A stretch of 64,000 bases of DNA, from positions 2,852,001-2,916,000 of the forward strand of contig NC_091052.1 of NCBI RefSeq assembly GCF_963966145.1, in the 5' to 3' direction. The position numbers and the translations under genes were made by a program. Below the pieces are notes generated by a model. It made no database searches. It worked only from the letters and a program-made list of their open reading frames with translations, and was not told where the DNA came from. Below are positions 38,336 to 50,800 of the stretch, in pieces; positions within the stretch are counted from its first letter, which is position 1; every line of letters starts with the position of its first letter. The DNA is from Tenebrio molitor. Lineage: Eukaryota > Arthropoda > Insecta > Coleoptera > Tenebrionidae.

Positions 38336-38765
38336 GAGAAATGCATGATTTTTCCTAAGGTGCAGTTTGTAGCCAGAGGGCGAAGCCCGAGGGCTACAAA
38401 GCACCGAGGGAAAAATGAGCATTCTCTCCAGAAGTATATATACTATTTTTTTCACGGTAGGGAGTAGAAACAGCACAAAAATCTCAAATTTTAAGAATAA
38501 AAAAATGATGACAAATGAGTTGTCATCTTTCGATGAATTTAATGGAATTAGTAGTTGCCTTGACAACACAATTAGATTTTTGTCACAACAGTCAAAAAAA
38601 ATGAAAACTCCCATTAGATTTTTGTCACAACTGTCAAAAAAATGAAAACTCCCTAGGGAGCAAATATTTGCAAATATTTGCTCCCTAGGGAGAAAATGCT
38701 CTACTTCTGTCACGATGTTGACATCCGAAAAGTTGATTTCTACTCCCGATCGTGAAAAAACATTA
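38336..38765. repeat. Complex foldback block with a perfect 44-bp palindrome
   Basis: Several nested structures. A hairpin at 38366-38400 (TTGTAGCC ... GGCTACAA) encloses the core GAGGGCGAAGCCCGAG (38376-38391). Outer arms TTTTTTTCACGGTAGGGAGT (near 38446-38465) and CTACTCCCGATCGTGAAAAA (near 38740-38759) are inverted. Two direct copies of a roughly 37-bp unit (ATTAGATTTTTGTCACAAC, about 38571 and 38615) come next, followed by a perfect palindrome at 38649-38692 built on CCCTAGGGAGCAAATATTTG. The ORFs here are repeat artefacts. Confidence 0.75.
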
Positions 38766-38769
38766 TTAT

Positions 38770-39730
38770 TGATAATACCTACGCTTTTAAGACAATCGCA
38801 AATTTCAACAAGGCTCTTTCAAAACATTACTTTGTGTGAAACATGTTTATTACTGTTTTTTGCACTGATTGGAGTTTTTAGTTTATTATCTGCTATAATG
38901 TGAAAATTTTAGCTAACAAATAAGAGATGGAATAAATGTAAAATATCTAAAGAAAGAGTAAATTATATTAAACTATATTATGTAACAAAAGATTTATTTA
39001 TGTTCTAAGATTATTGCTTACAACCTGTAATAAAAATTGTGGTCCTTGATTAAATAGTGTAACAAAATTTTGCAAAGTTGTTGTTTATGTTACATTTTCT
39101 ATTGTTTATGTTAAACAAATTTTTGTTGTTTTGTGTTAGTTATTCAACATAAGAATAGATTAATCAAAGAACATGTTATCTTTACACTATTTAAACAATC
39201 TGTAACAAACATTGATTGAGTAAAAGACATATTTGTGAAGTTTTGATTCTCTTTAAAAAACCAAAACCGTAAAGGAAATAGCTTTTTAGGTCTTGATTTG
39301 TCAAAAATATTTAAAACAATATGGAAATGTTCTGTAACTGTTGTTTGTATTTTGTTGCTCTGTCCTTTCATAACAAAATTATCCCTATTAAGTCTTGCCT
39401 TTAAATAAATAACTCAAGTCCGTTCTCTTTCTTAATTTAATTTTTAAGTATTAGAGAATTAATAATTTTCAAGACAATAAAAAAGATATTCCAAGAGCTC
39501 CACTTTTTAAAAGAATAGTTTCCTGAATATAATTTATACAAATTCTCTTAACACGTGTCAAAATTTGAAACTATACTTACGGAATAATGCTTTTTAGAAG
39601 GCAATTGATGATAGATTCACTGTTACTCTTATTTTCTTCGCAATCCTAACCTTAGCCAGATCAGAAAAGTGTACAGCAAACACATTATTCCTGACTTCAT
39701 AAATATTTTAATAGTTATTTGTACAACTAG
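38770..39730. other. Intergenic, nothing recognised
   Basis: AT-rich sequence with short frames only. No repeat structure stands out. Confidence 0.35.
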
Positions 39731-39732
39731 TT

Positions 39733-40082
39733 CTGAAAGTCATACTTTTTTTCACGAATTTGCAGATTGATTAACGAGGGCGTAGCCCGAGTTAATTAAA
39801 CAAATAAGTGAAAAAAGAGACTTTCATAACGTGTTCTACACACTATTTTTTTGCATATCGATGTAAGTTGAGAAATTTTGTCTAAAAGGATTGACGAAAA
39901 ATTACAAAAAAAAAAATAGGTATGCTCTGACAATCATCTCCAAGGAGATGGAATAAAATGATGCAAAAAAGTACCTACTACTTTCACTACGATTTTTCGT
40001 TTAAAAAAGTGCTACTTTCACTACGATTTTGCGTGTAAAAAAGTGCCACTTTCATTACGATATGCAAAAAAAAATTTTTCAA
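39733..40082. repeat. Foldback plus tandem repeats upstream of the Mlc1-like gene
   Basis: GAAAGTCATACTTTTTTTCAC (near 39735) is mirrored by GTGAAAAAAGAGACTTTC (near 39809) around the core CGAGGGCGTAGCCCGAG (39775-39791). Further on, TTTTTGCATATCGATGTAA (near 39848) is mirrored by TTACGATATGCAAAAA (near 40056). Between them are three tandem units of about 36-40 bp, each containing ACTTTCACTACGATTTT or a close variant (39965-40075). The block ends about 200 bp before the TATA box of the next gene. Confidence 0.65.
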
Positions 40083-40295
40083 GTGCACTAGTTGTCTGGA
40101 ACCTTCTCCAATATCATTAAGACAATGCATATCTTAAAAACTTGGTCAGAACAAATTAGTAACACGAGCTATTTCTGTTAGAGCACTGCAGTCGGATTAA
40201 ATTGCCATTGCGGTATTTTTTTTTGAATAGACTGCAACCAATGAAAATTGACATCCTGGCAATCTTACGACTGATTTAGATTAAGATAGGTGTGC

Positions 40296-40304
40296 TATAT
40301 AAAA
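40296..40304 (+). promoter_or_regulatory. TATA box of the Mlc1-like gene
   Basis: TATATAAAA about 75 bp upstream of the start codon (40376), at nearly the same distance as in Mlc1, suggesting the promoter layout was kept after duplication. Confidence 0.6.
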
Positions 40305-40375
40305 CAACTGGATGACATTATTCAAGCCTCATTCGTCGCGCATCGCCAAGAAATTGCGGCGAACCGTGTCACACT

Positions 40376-41124
40376 ATGGTAAGAAAAAAAGAAAAAAAAT
40401 TCACTTATAATCAATATTTTGCAGGCGGATTTAAAACCAGCTGAAGTGGAGGGTAAGTACAACAGTTGACAATCGACAAATTTAACAAAAAAAAATGTTA
40501 ATAGATGCAGAATTTGCGTTTGATATCTTCGCCGGTGTCGACGGTTTACTTGATAGCCTCAATCTTGGTAAATGGTTGCGTTGCTTAAACGTGAACCCCA
40601 GTCTAGCTAGGATGGAAAAATTCGGTGTTGGCAAAAAAGCTGGTTCGTAAACCAAAAATTTGTTGATGGTAATATCATTTAAATTGTGGTTTCAGGTGAG
40701 AAACAGTTTAAGCTTGATGAGCTTTTGCCCATTTACAGCGAGCTGAAAAAGGAGAAAAAAGATGAAGGATGTTACGAGGACTTTATTGAATGTCTCAAAT
40801 TATACGACAAAGCTGAGAACGGTAAAATGTCAGCAGCTGAACTGTCACATTCTCTTTTGTCATTAGGTAAACAAAATACTAAGTACATTCGAATTTCCTT
40901 ACTCGTTAGTTTTTAGGAGAAAAATTAACTGATGTGCAAGTTGACGAGTTATTTGAGGATTGTCTTGACGAGGAAGACGATGAGGGTGACATTAACTACA
41001 TACGTGAGTTATTATTCCCTTGTTCGGTGTTAGTTGTTGTTTCTGAAATGCAATTTATTTTACAGCATTCTTAAGAAGAATGTGTGAACTGGACCCTCCA
41101 CTCAAGCCAAAAAAGAAGAAGTAA
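40376..41124 (+). CDS. Diverged tandem paralogue of Mlc1 with a lysine-rich tail
   Basis: Coding exons 40376-40378, 40425-40452, 40505-40642, 40696-40866, 40917-41003 and 41066-41124 give 161 aa. The intron positions and phases are the same as in Mlc1: an ATG-only first exon, a 28-nt second exon and an 87-nt fifth exon. This makes an origin by tandem duplication near certain. Conserved: KLDELLPIYSELKKEKKD, EDFIECLKLYDKAENGKM, AAELSHSLLSLG. Diverged: the first EF-hand region has lost its acidic loop (FAGVDGLLDSLNLGKWLRCL), and the C-terminus after PFLRRMCELDPP is replaced by a basic tail (LKPKKKK). The frame is intact, so it is probably a functional light chain with changed binding or tissue use. 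The donor of exon 3 (GTTCGT) is weak. A poly(A) signal lies at about 41166-41175. Confidence 0.88.
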
Positions 41125-41329
41125 GAAATGATTAAAACCAAATATGTTAAACCATTAATATCAAAAAATAAATAAAAACGAACAAATTAAAACGAGTTTT
41201 ATTTTATTTATGAAATCCGTGGGAAATGAATTAAAACAATTTGTAGCAGGATGGTGCCTCAATTATTATTAGTATTGATTTACCAATATTTTTAATACAA
41301 GTAAATCCCCCTCCTGAGCACTATTGAAA

Positions 41330-41820
41330 CAAAATCGCCGGCGGAAACGCTAGCAATTATCGCAATCCAAGAAGTTCCCTCCGTTCCTCTCCCTCTCGTG
41401 TCATGAATTAAGCAATCTCCCCGGAAGAACTGTCACGGATCATTTACATAACTACTCCGGTGTATGAAAACAGTCATTCCAGGACGAGAGCTTTCGAATG
41501 GCGCAGGCGTGAGCTTTCATCTCAAACGTCGAGATTCGATCGAACGAACGCCTGTAGAGCGCTGCAACCAGCTTCTCAAAAGAAAAGCTTGTTTCGTGTC
41601 TAAACGTAAACAATCGCCGACACTCGTCCGATGTAAAGCTTCGAACGAATTAGACGGTTCGTGCTATCTATAACACGATAATAAACGCCTGTTAAGCTCG
41701 CGGCTCTTCCTGCTCCTGGGCTTTAATATTCGAACACGAACAAGTGCGTTCGGAGGAAAAAACAAAAAAAAAATTGTGAACGGGTGTGATTGGTGGAGTG
41801 CCTGAAGAAGCTTCTTCAAA
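41330..41820 (+). promoter_or_regulatory. Upstream promoter and 5' leader of the tau gene
   Basis: Richer in CG dinucleotides than its surroundings (for example CATTCGTCGAACGAACG-like tracts around 41540 and 41640) and located between the poly(A) site of the light-chain copy and the tau ATG at 41821. No TATA box is seen. Exact start sites cannot be placed by eye. Confidence 0.45.
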
Positions 41821-44800
41821 ATGACTGACGTGCGTACGAATGGTGCTCACTTGCCTGAAAAAATTCCGGGGGATAACGCTCCTGCTAACGCAGGTGAGAA
41901 TTTTGTTTTTAGAAAAGTAGTCGAGTTATTGCGTGACAAATGTGGATGGTTAAAAATAGTACCACCGTGCGAGAGAAGGAGATTTGATTATATGTGATTT
42001 GCAAAAAAAAAAAAGAAAGTGGAAAAATGTAACTTCATTTTAAATTACCACGATCTAAAAGTATGCAGGATTTTTGTAAAGGTTGTCAAGTGCTTGAGTT
42101 GTTGTGGACCTTTTTGTACGCCGACGTTAATTAACAAGTTATTAATAGTTTCAGTTCTTCGTTATTTTTACCTTTTTTCGGCCGGTAAAAGTTTGCCTCC
42201 AAAATGTTGGTAAACAGGTGACTTCTCAGGATGAATATTCAAACTAACAAACATATGTTGCGCAATGAACTGGATGACATCAGATAGACAACGAACAACA
42301 TTGAAATAAATTAACACATGATATAGGGAACTGTTGCATAATTACCGAGTCGGGTTGTGTGTGATATTACAGTCACAGTAACGGACAGGTTCAAGTTCAA
42401 AAACAAAAAATTGCAAATATTGAAATTGCTACTCTATGTTGTTTCATAATGATGGTTATTAAAATGTTTTGATCTTAAAACGGTCGAAAAGCGCGCTTTT
42501 GTGTATCTTTACAGAAAAGGTTCAAACGGCTTTTTTTTGTAACCGGACTTGAAACACTTCAAATCCAAGGAGTTAAAATCTCCACAGGTGGTTCGACGGA
42601 GTCAAATTTATTAAAATTATCCCTATTAAAAAAAGCCTCTAAAAAAACGAAAAAACGAAATTATTACCAAATATCGCTGTTAACGTAAAAAGTAAACTTT
42701 AAACTTTAGTGGACTTTGTTAATATTATTGAAGCTAATAATATTGCAACAAGAGATCTAGTAATTACTGGTGCTTTAAAATTTGAAAATTATCATTTTAC
42801 TGTAACTGCAACAAAAGAAATTAATGAGTTCATGTCCGATGTTTTTTTTTGTGATCCGCTTGAAGATAAAGTAGTATTAATATCATTCGGAATAGAAGGT
42901 CTTTTTGTGCTTCGACTTCGTCTCGGTCTTTAATCTCTGTATTTAGCACAAAAAAACTCACTTCTACTCTGAATGATATAACCTACTATTAACACAGTTA
43001 ATTATGTATTGTTATTATCTTTATGAAATGAAAGCAATAGTATATTTTTATAATCCCCAAAAATTATTTTTGTCTACCTACAGCGTGATTCACGAATAGT
43101 GTCTGATTTATTTACAAAAGATAATTATTTTGACACATTTGATTAACACTATTGTTTCATTCTTCAGAAATCCGATTAATATGATCACAAAATTTTATTC
43201 AAATTAAAAAACAGCGAAGTATTCTATGAGATAGTAATTTATTTGCAGGAATAAAGGCGCTAAATCAGACACTATTCGTGAATCACCTTGTATATTGAAA
43301 CCAGTCAAAATCTATTTTAATATTTACTTTTCGGAGTCAAGGAACCAGACTTCAGCTAACAAATTTATTAACTATAAATAAATTTACGTTGTTTATTAAA
43401 GGAGCTGACAGTTATTTTGATAAAATATTCTAATGGTAAAAAGTATTAGCCATTCATGATCTTTTTGGGAACGAGTTGGCTATGTCCAACTAGTATTTTT
43501 GTTGACAACACTTCGGTGATAACTAAATTCCCTAAAGGAAATTGACACTTTTTGTGTTAGGTTAGGTTGTTTTCAGTTTAAGGTTATATTTTCTGTATAG
43601 GTGCATTGTTGCCGGATCTCTTAAATCTGGTCTGTTCCCTTTAAACTGGAAGTAGCATCGTTTAATGTAAACTTTTTGTCGTAACAAAATCATTTACTTT
43701 CTTACAAATATTAAAATAATAAATCTGACAATGCGGTGGCAACAAAATGTCGAACAGACACTGATAAAAAAAATGTCAGCCGTTGCATCACTGAATCAGT
43801 TAGTCCAACATGAAAAGAAAAAAAGCATAACCAACTCGGTCCCAAAAAAATCGTGAATGTCTAATAAATAGATACAGTCGCGGACAGGAAAAAGTAGGAC
43901 AATGTTTATTCGCTAATGTAAGTCTGTTTACTGTTTCTATGGTTACTATTAAAGTATTTATTTATTATACTTAGTAAGACTGGTTTACTCAACTCAATTT
44001 TGACTAAATTTCTGAATAAGACTTGTCCTACTTTTTTCTATCCGCGACTGTATATGGAACTATAAAGCTTATGTTAATTGTCATTCTAACCCTGTTCTTG
44101 TCAACAAAAATGTTTTAATAATAGTGAAACTTCTAAATATGAAAATTTATATGCTTTTGAACATTTCGTCTAGCTAATAATATAAATAAAAACTTCTAAA
44201 CTACGATTATTGTTGTGGAATTTATGGGGAAGTGACAAGCTACTGTCATTAAAAAGTGCGTTCGTGCAAAAGTTTGTTTTGTTAAATATGTTTTTTGAAG
44301 AAAGCTGAAACACAAAGAAATGTACTTATACTTTCCTTTATTGATGAAAGTTTCAGGTTTCCTTGTATGTTTGTAACTTTTATTTGAAAAATTGTCGAAA
44401 TTATATGCAGGTATTTTTTTTTTCTAATTCAGTAAATATTGAAATGCCCAGTCAAATAAAATGGAAACAAATTGCTTCAATATTTCTCACAACTCGGGTA
44501 GGCAATATCAATTATTAGTTTAGCAACAAATTGATAAACTATAAAAATTCAAGGATAGCAGGTCTTAATTACAATAGTAACAGTTATCATCATACTAAAA
44601 AAAACTATTCGCTCATTATTACATTTTACAAACATGGCAAAACAATTCTTTCTAACCAATAGATGATATTTTGTTTTTTATATGGAAGAACAAACCACAC
44701 TATTGTATCAGAAGCAACTAGAAATAGCTATAAATTATTCAAACGAATCTTATTTTTCCATTTTAGAATTAACGAAACGATTTCTATAAATGGAAACTTG

Positions 44801-47800
44801 CACGCAAAATTAAATGAATGATGTAATTTGTTTCGTTTCTGTAAATATTAACCATCATGCCGTGCAGTGTTTTCTTGAAAAATTTAAAAAATGTGGGCCA
44901 TCTTTACACAATGTTGATAATACAACTAGCACAGCCTGGCACATAATTTTAAATTAATGAATATGTGCCACTAATGTGTCTATCGATCCACAGGATATTA
45001 GATTTTTTTTATTTAAACTATGCCAAAATCTTTAAACTGGGCCAAGATGAAATAGGTGGGTCGCAGTTTTCTAGGAAATAAAAATGAGAGAATAAATATT
45101 ACGTAAAGTAAATATCTCCACGTAATATGTAAATGTTTGTTTGGTAAAAATATACAATACAATCAACAGGTTGCGGTGTGTGGAATAAGTGTCAAAAGTT
45201 CAAAATCTCGCAACACAATGCAGACTCAAAAATGTACCTACACACTTTTCTGTTTTGTCAAAAATGAAAAACTTTAAGATCTTTGGTGGCTGCAAAACAT
45301 CCAGTAGTGGATTACTTCATTTCGTTTGTTGCCACAAAAAAAAAGTATTAAATGTGAACGTGCCCTTGCATTCACAGAGGAGTTCATGACAGTTTTAATA
45401 GATTAATGGTGCTCCACTTCTGTTACGTAACAAAATAAAATTTGGACTGATCGGCAAGGCGCGTCCAGTTTATCACTCTTAATACCATAATTAGCTTTAA
45501 AAATTTTCGGCACGTTTGGTATGCACCGATTTTTTGCGGAGCAATTTGGCTCATCACGTCATGTGGGTGCGGTAAAATTAAGACAATCGTAGGCTTGATT
45601 TATTGTTCACTTAGAATCTAATTATAATTACGCAGGGAGCAGCGTTATTCCTCGACTTGATAAGTCGCCTTATTACTCGGAAGATTCGTAGGTACAGCAA
45701 TTGCCAATTACTATTGATTGGATAATAATTCCTGTACCCACGATCAGCTGGGGCCACTTAACTCGATGTTATCAATGTCAAACTGCATCGAAACGCAAGA
45801 ACAACATTGCATTGGATCAATTACGTATTTTTAGCAGTGAGTAAGGTGTTATCACTGGTCGTCAAGGTTGAATTTTAAAATATAGACCAGTTCATGAATT
45901 GCTTATTTGCAAATTTTGGCTTGACCCAATAGAGAAATAGGAACTAGTAAGTTTAAATTGGATTCATCTCCAAAAGAACTTATTACTTCCTCTTTAATTG
46001 TATAAGGATTGTCTGCTAAATGTCACAAGTCAAGGATATTTGGGTCGTCGTTATTTTCGATCGATGCGATATAACATTTTATTGGTGTCTTGTCAGACAA
46101 TAACTTTTGCAATCAAATCTAGCCCATTTTGTTTTACTACGGCATTTTTTAGTTGAATTTAGATGAGGGTATAATTAAAAAGTTAGGTCGATGTTAATGG
46201 TCTCGATTTTTGGCAGGATTTCATCAAGTCTGACTAAGCGAAATTGCAAAACTATCCCATTACGAAAATAAAGCCAATGTACCTGCTAGTTAATTTAAAA
46301 ATAGGTTGCACAATAAAACACGTTTCCAGAAATAAAAACGGCGTTTTTCAATAGTACGCAAAGTGGGTTTTGGGAATTTAAATTGAGTTGAAAATGACTT
46401 GGCGCTTTTTACAGAGTTTTCTGTTGATTCTTGACGTTTCTTGGTAACTCGCAGGTAGAGGGCGCGTTCGTCACCATTTTGCAACTGTTGGAAGCTTAAA
46501 ATTAATCGCACCGAGATATTATCAAAATTTAAATGTTAACCCAATTTTAAGTCATTGGTACACCCTAAAGGAAATGTAAATTCAAATTTGTTATTTCCAT
46601 TACACTCTTTAAATAAATCAGTTAAAAGCTACACCATAAATTTTCGTTGTAGCTAAATTTAAATTATAATTTGTAATACATGTTTAGCAATTTTAAAATT
46701 TCGATATAGCTAATTCAAATGGAAGAAAAAAAATTCATTTGGGGAAAATTTACTTTTACAATGAAGAAAATGCAAATCTCATTTCCAAAAACTTACACTG
46801 TTTTGATTTATTTACATTGGAAGTCATCCACAAGCATAAGCTTTGGAAATTTAAGAGATTTTATAGAAATAATCAATATCGTGTAGTCTGAAACCTGAAA
46901 TTATCATATCGCTCTTAAAAATATGATAAAAAAGATCATATTGTTTAAGTTAATAATGAAAGTTATAAAAAAAAAAAAATAACAATGTCACTCGATAAAT
47001 TGCTATGCAACAAACTCTCGTACAATCTGAAAGTTTTTCCGACAAAATTTCACCACTTATGATTTTATGACAAAAAACTTCACTATCTCTCGCTACTCTG
47101 TTGTTTGTCGCGTTATCTCTTTGATTGTGATTACAAGATATTTACCTTTTTACTTTTCATTTTTTTTTTAAGTTTTTTCACTTAGGGTTCGTTATCTGTC
47201 GGGCAGTAACTTTGCCTGGAAACGAACATCTTGTTTTGTATCCGTTTTTTTCTTTGATAACCTTTTTTTTCTATCCTTATCGCGCCATTTTCTTTAAAAA
47301 AATTATTTTTCTTCGGGAAACGAGGCGAAACCCGAAAAAACCTTCCTGTGGACCGTGGAAGGCGTAATAGTTATAGCGTCTGGATTAAGTGTCGGTTTTT
47401 GCCCTCCGCTTTCCCCCTTTTCTTCATTTTCACTTTTTTTGTGCTTCAAGGACTCAATAGGTAAGTTAGATAGATTCAATTATGTCACCCATAGATTAAG
47501 TAGGATAGTTTTAACGTTATAACTTATAAGACAGGAATAGTTAAAAGAAAGAAGAAAATTAATACGAGCCTCTACGATCCGAGTGCATTTTAACCAGTAC
47601 TAAATAAATTTTTTATTGAATAACAAATTTTACAAAAATAGGAATGTTCACAAGTTACACAATTTAACAACTAACTAATTCTTTTTTCATAAGCTGCCCA
47701 AAGTTTCTTTGAACTTTTTAGTCTTAGCTGATCGATCTGCAGCTTTGGAAAAACACCTCTCTCTTTTAGCCCATCACCTGCTTTGATACCTTCCAAAACA

Positions 47801-50800
47801 CCCTTTCCCAAAAGAGAGTGAGCAGTTACCAGATTGGCCCATGATGAAATTTGAAAGATACTTTTACTGTACTGTTTTGCCAATATCTCTAAATTTTTTA
47901 TCTTCAAATAGAAGGAAATTGTGATGGTTTGCTATTTCCTTCAGGTGATTGATAACATTTGGGTGGAAGTCTTCAATAATGTCTATGTGAGTTTTCAGTA
48001 AACATATGTGGGGACCAACTTGTTCTGCCAGATTTAGTAAATCTGTTGCTGATGTTAAATCTGCTGCCACACAAAGTTGTCTTCTTGGTGGACATAATTT
48101 CGAGAAGTTTTTTACTTATTGGATTTTGTACAAATTTAGAACGGTCACTAAATGTCAATTTCAATCTCTACAAATTTAAAACAATAATAATGTAATACAT
48201 ACATATATTTTAAAAAAATACCTTTTTTTAGATTTAACACATTTGGGTCTACTTGTGTGTTACTTAAGTAAGTCTTAACTTTATCAATAACAGCATCAGT
48301 AACACAATTGGCCTCTCTCAAATACTGCATCAATTCTGTTAAATTCAGCAGGGCATGCGTTTTTCTTGATTAACATATACAGGGTGATTCACGAATAGTG
48401 AATAGATTTAGTATGTAAAATACAGGGTGAATTTGAAATACGTCACAATCTTAAAACCCCAGGATCTTCAGGAAGTGAATAAACCGAAAATGTGGTTAAA
48501 CATTTTTCATAAAGTCTTAATTCCATCCCGAACGAGACGCTCTGAAAATTGTGATAAAACGAAACATGAATATCCGTAAAAAATCAACGTTACCGTGTTC
48601 GTATGGAAAAAATGTGCCAGAATCAATGTTAATGTATGGATCAATTTTTATCGAAGTTACTTCAATGTCACAACACTTTAAAATAGCACCAACTGAACTT
48701 GAAATTACACCCTTCCCAAAATCATTAATTACACCACCGGAATCGAAGGAATTGTCGACGCCATCTGTTGGCCCCGTCCCCGAATCGCTGGATTCTTTGT
48801 CCAAAAAAGTTCTGAAAAATGAAATAATGCCTTTCAGAAAAAACAGAATACATATAAACAATTGTTTGATTTTTCTTACCTGCATTTTTCTAAGAAAATG
48901 CCGGCAAATTTCACTTGCGGAATGTAGTAGTACCACTTTTAAGGATTGTTGTGTCGAGAAACAAAATTTACAACTGACAAGAATTTCTGGTTCTTAGGTT
49001 TCGTTGACATTATTTAAAAATTTAAATTCTTAATTTAGAGAACCTATTCGGACCATTACAATAGATAGATTGACCCGTGAAATAAGTGAGCAACAAAATA
49101 ATAATGGGCAGAAGATGGAGAACAAAGAATTTTCAGGACTTCAGTCAGTAAATTTTATTTTATTTCGTGAATCTGTTAATGTAAACCGTGTAAATGTGTA
49201 ATTAATATCACATTAGTATTATTTCTTGATTAGTTACACGCAAGATATTGCATATCAATCCCCTATAAGTTGCAATTGCTAATAATACATTAACTCAGTC
49301 AAATATGCATTTCAAATTATGAAGATAGGTGTTAACGGGTTTTTATGAGGATCATGGTGGTGCCTACTTTATTATTACAACGCTGTCAATAATCGTTTGC
49401 GAATTTATACGTCTAGTAAAAACACAATTCAATTGTTAGATTTCTAAATTTATAATAACAATGCGGATACATTTCGATCTATTTCATTTGATAGCTACCA
49501 AAAATAAACAAAATCAATCAATTATTGCATGTACAATTTTCATATTGATCACGCAAATTCGAGATAACATTTGGATATTCAGAAGTTGAGTCTTCCAGAA
49601 ATCCCATCAAATATAATAAAAACATTGAAACAGACCATACGGCTCTCAGCGTTCATGAAAGATTACGTATAGGTACAATTTAAATTGTTTTCTAAATATG
49701 TTTTTGTAAAATGATGTAGATCATAAAGTAAACTTTAATTAATTAACTTCTTTTCATACACTCAGATATTTATAATACGTATGTACTTTTTTTATCATAT
49801 TTTTTAAAGTAAAAGTGATATGATGATTTCAAATTCTGTTATTAGGTACAGTAGTCTACCTAAAGTGAAAGTAAATAGTTTCAGACGACACGATATTGAT
49901 TATTTCTCTAAAATCTCTTAAATTTCCGAAGCTTATGCGTGTGGAAGACTTCCAATGTAAATAAATCAAAACAGCGTAAATTCTTGGATATGAAACTTTT
50001 CTTCGTTTGTTAAATTTGTGCCAAAATGTGTTTTTTTTTTTAAATTTGAATCAGATAACACGAAATTTTATAATTGTCAAACATGTACAGTCGCGAGCAT
50101 TAAATTTTAGTCGTCAAGGTCATTTTGAAATTTCCTGCTACTGTCACAAATCAAAAATTTTGCCTGCTCAATTAGGACCTATGTTAATAAAACGTCAATC
50201 AAAGTTTTATCTAAACATTCAAAATTGTGGCCCCAATATTGTATTTTAACAGAGTAAAAATTATTTCGCTCATAGAGACGGATGTGTCAGAAGCTAGGGT
50301 GGCAACCCAGTTGAGATTTCCAAAAAGTTGACAAGATCTTGACAAGACAAGACAAATAGAATTTATTAGAGGTTATGCCCGTTTCACATTAGAGCACTTT
50401 CCGTTACGTCAAAGAATGACCTTAGCAACCAAAATATATTGCTCGCGACAGTACCTCTACCTCTGAGTTTAATAAACTCTTCAAAATATATACAGGGTGT
50501 CCCAGAGTTGCGAAAAAGCTCCATAACTTGTTTGTTATTAAAGATATCAACTTTTACTTTTTTCTAGATGATAGCTACGCTTCTACTGCACATTCGGAAA
50601 ATATTGTGGTATACATATATACAGTGTGTCTCAATATTATAAAAACACTAAAGTTATGTTTTTTTAAACGGAACCGACCCAGTTTGATTTTATTTTTGAA
50701 TTATATGCAAAATTATGAATCAAATTTATACAGGTCGTTTTTACTTATCTGCCATTGTTTTTGATCAGTGGCGCTTTTTTTACCAGAATTTCGAATTGCA

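Larger units (their letters stand above)
41894..46780 (+). other. Long first intron of tau, first part
   Basis: No additional exon is supported. It contains a foldback element (42871-42989) and two TIR elements (43079-43292 and 43873-44052), listed separately. The rest is AT-rich sequence without recognisable content. Confidence 0.5.

Noticed and set aside
38321..38713. 130-codon minus-strand and 76-codon plus-strand frames
   Set aside because: Both run through direct and inverted repeats and repeat the same peptide, as expected for repeat artefacts.
48551..48997. 148-codon plus-strand frame beside the UMPS fragment
   Set aside because: It reads through the antisense of a perfect minus-strand intron; the minus-strand interpretation explains the splice signals better.
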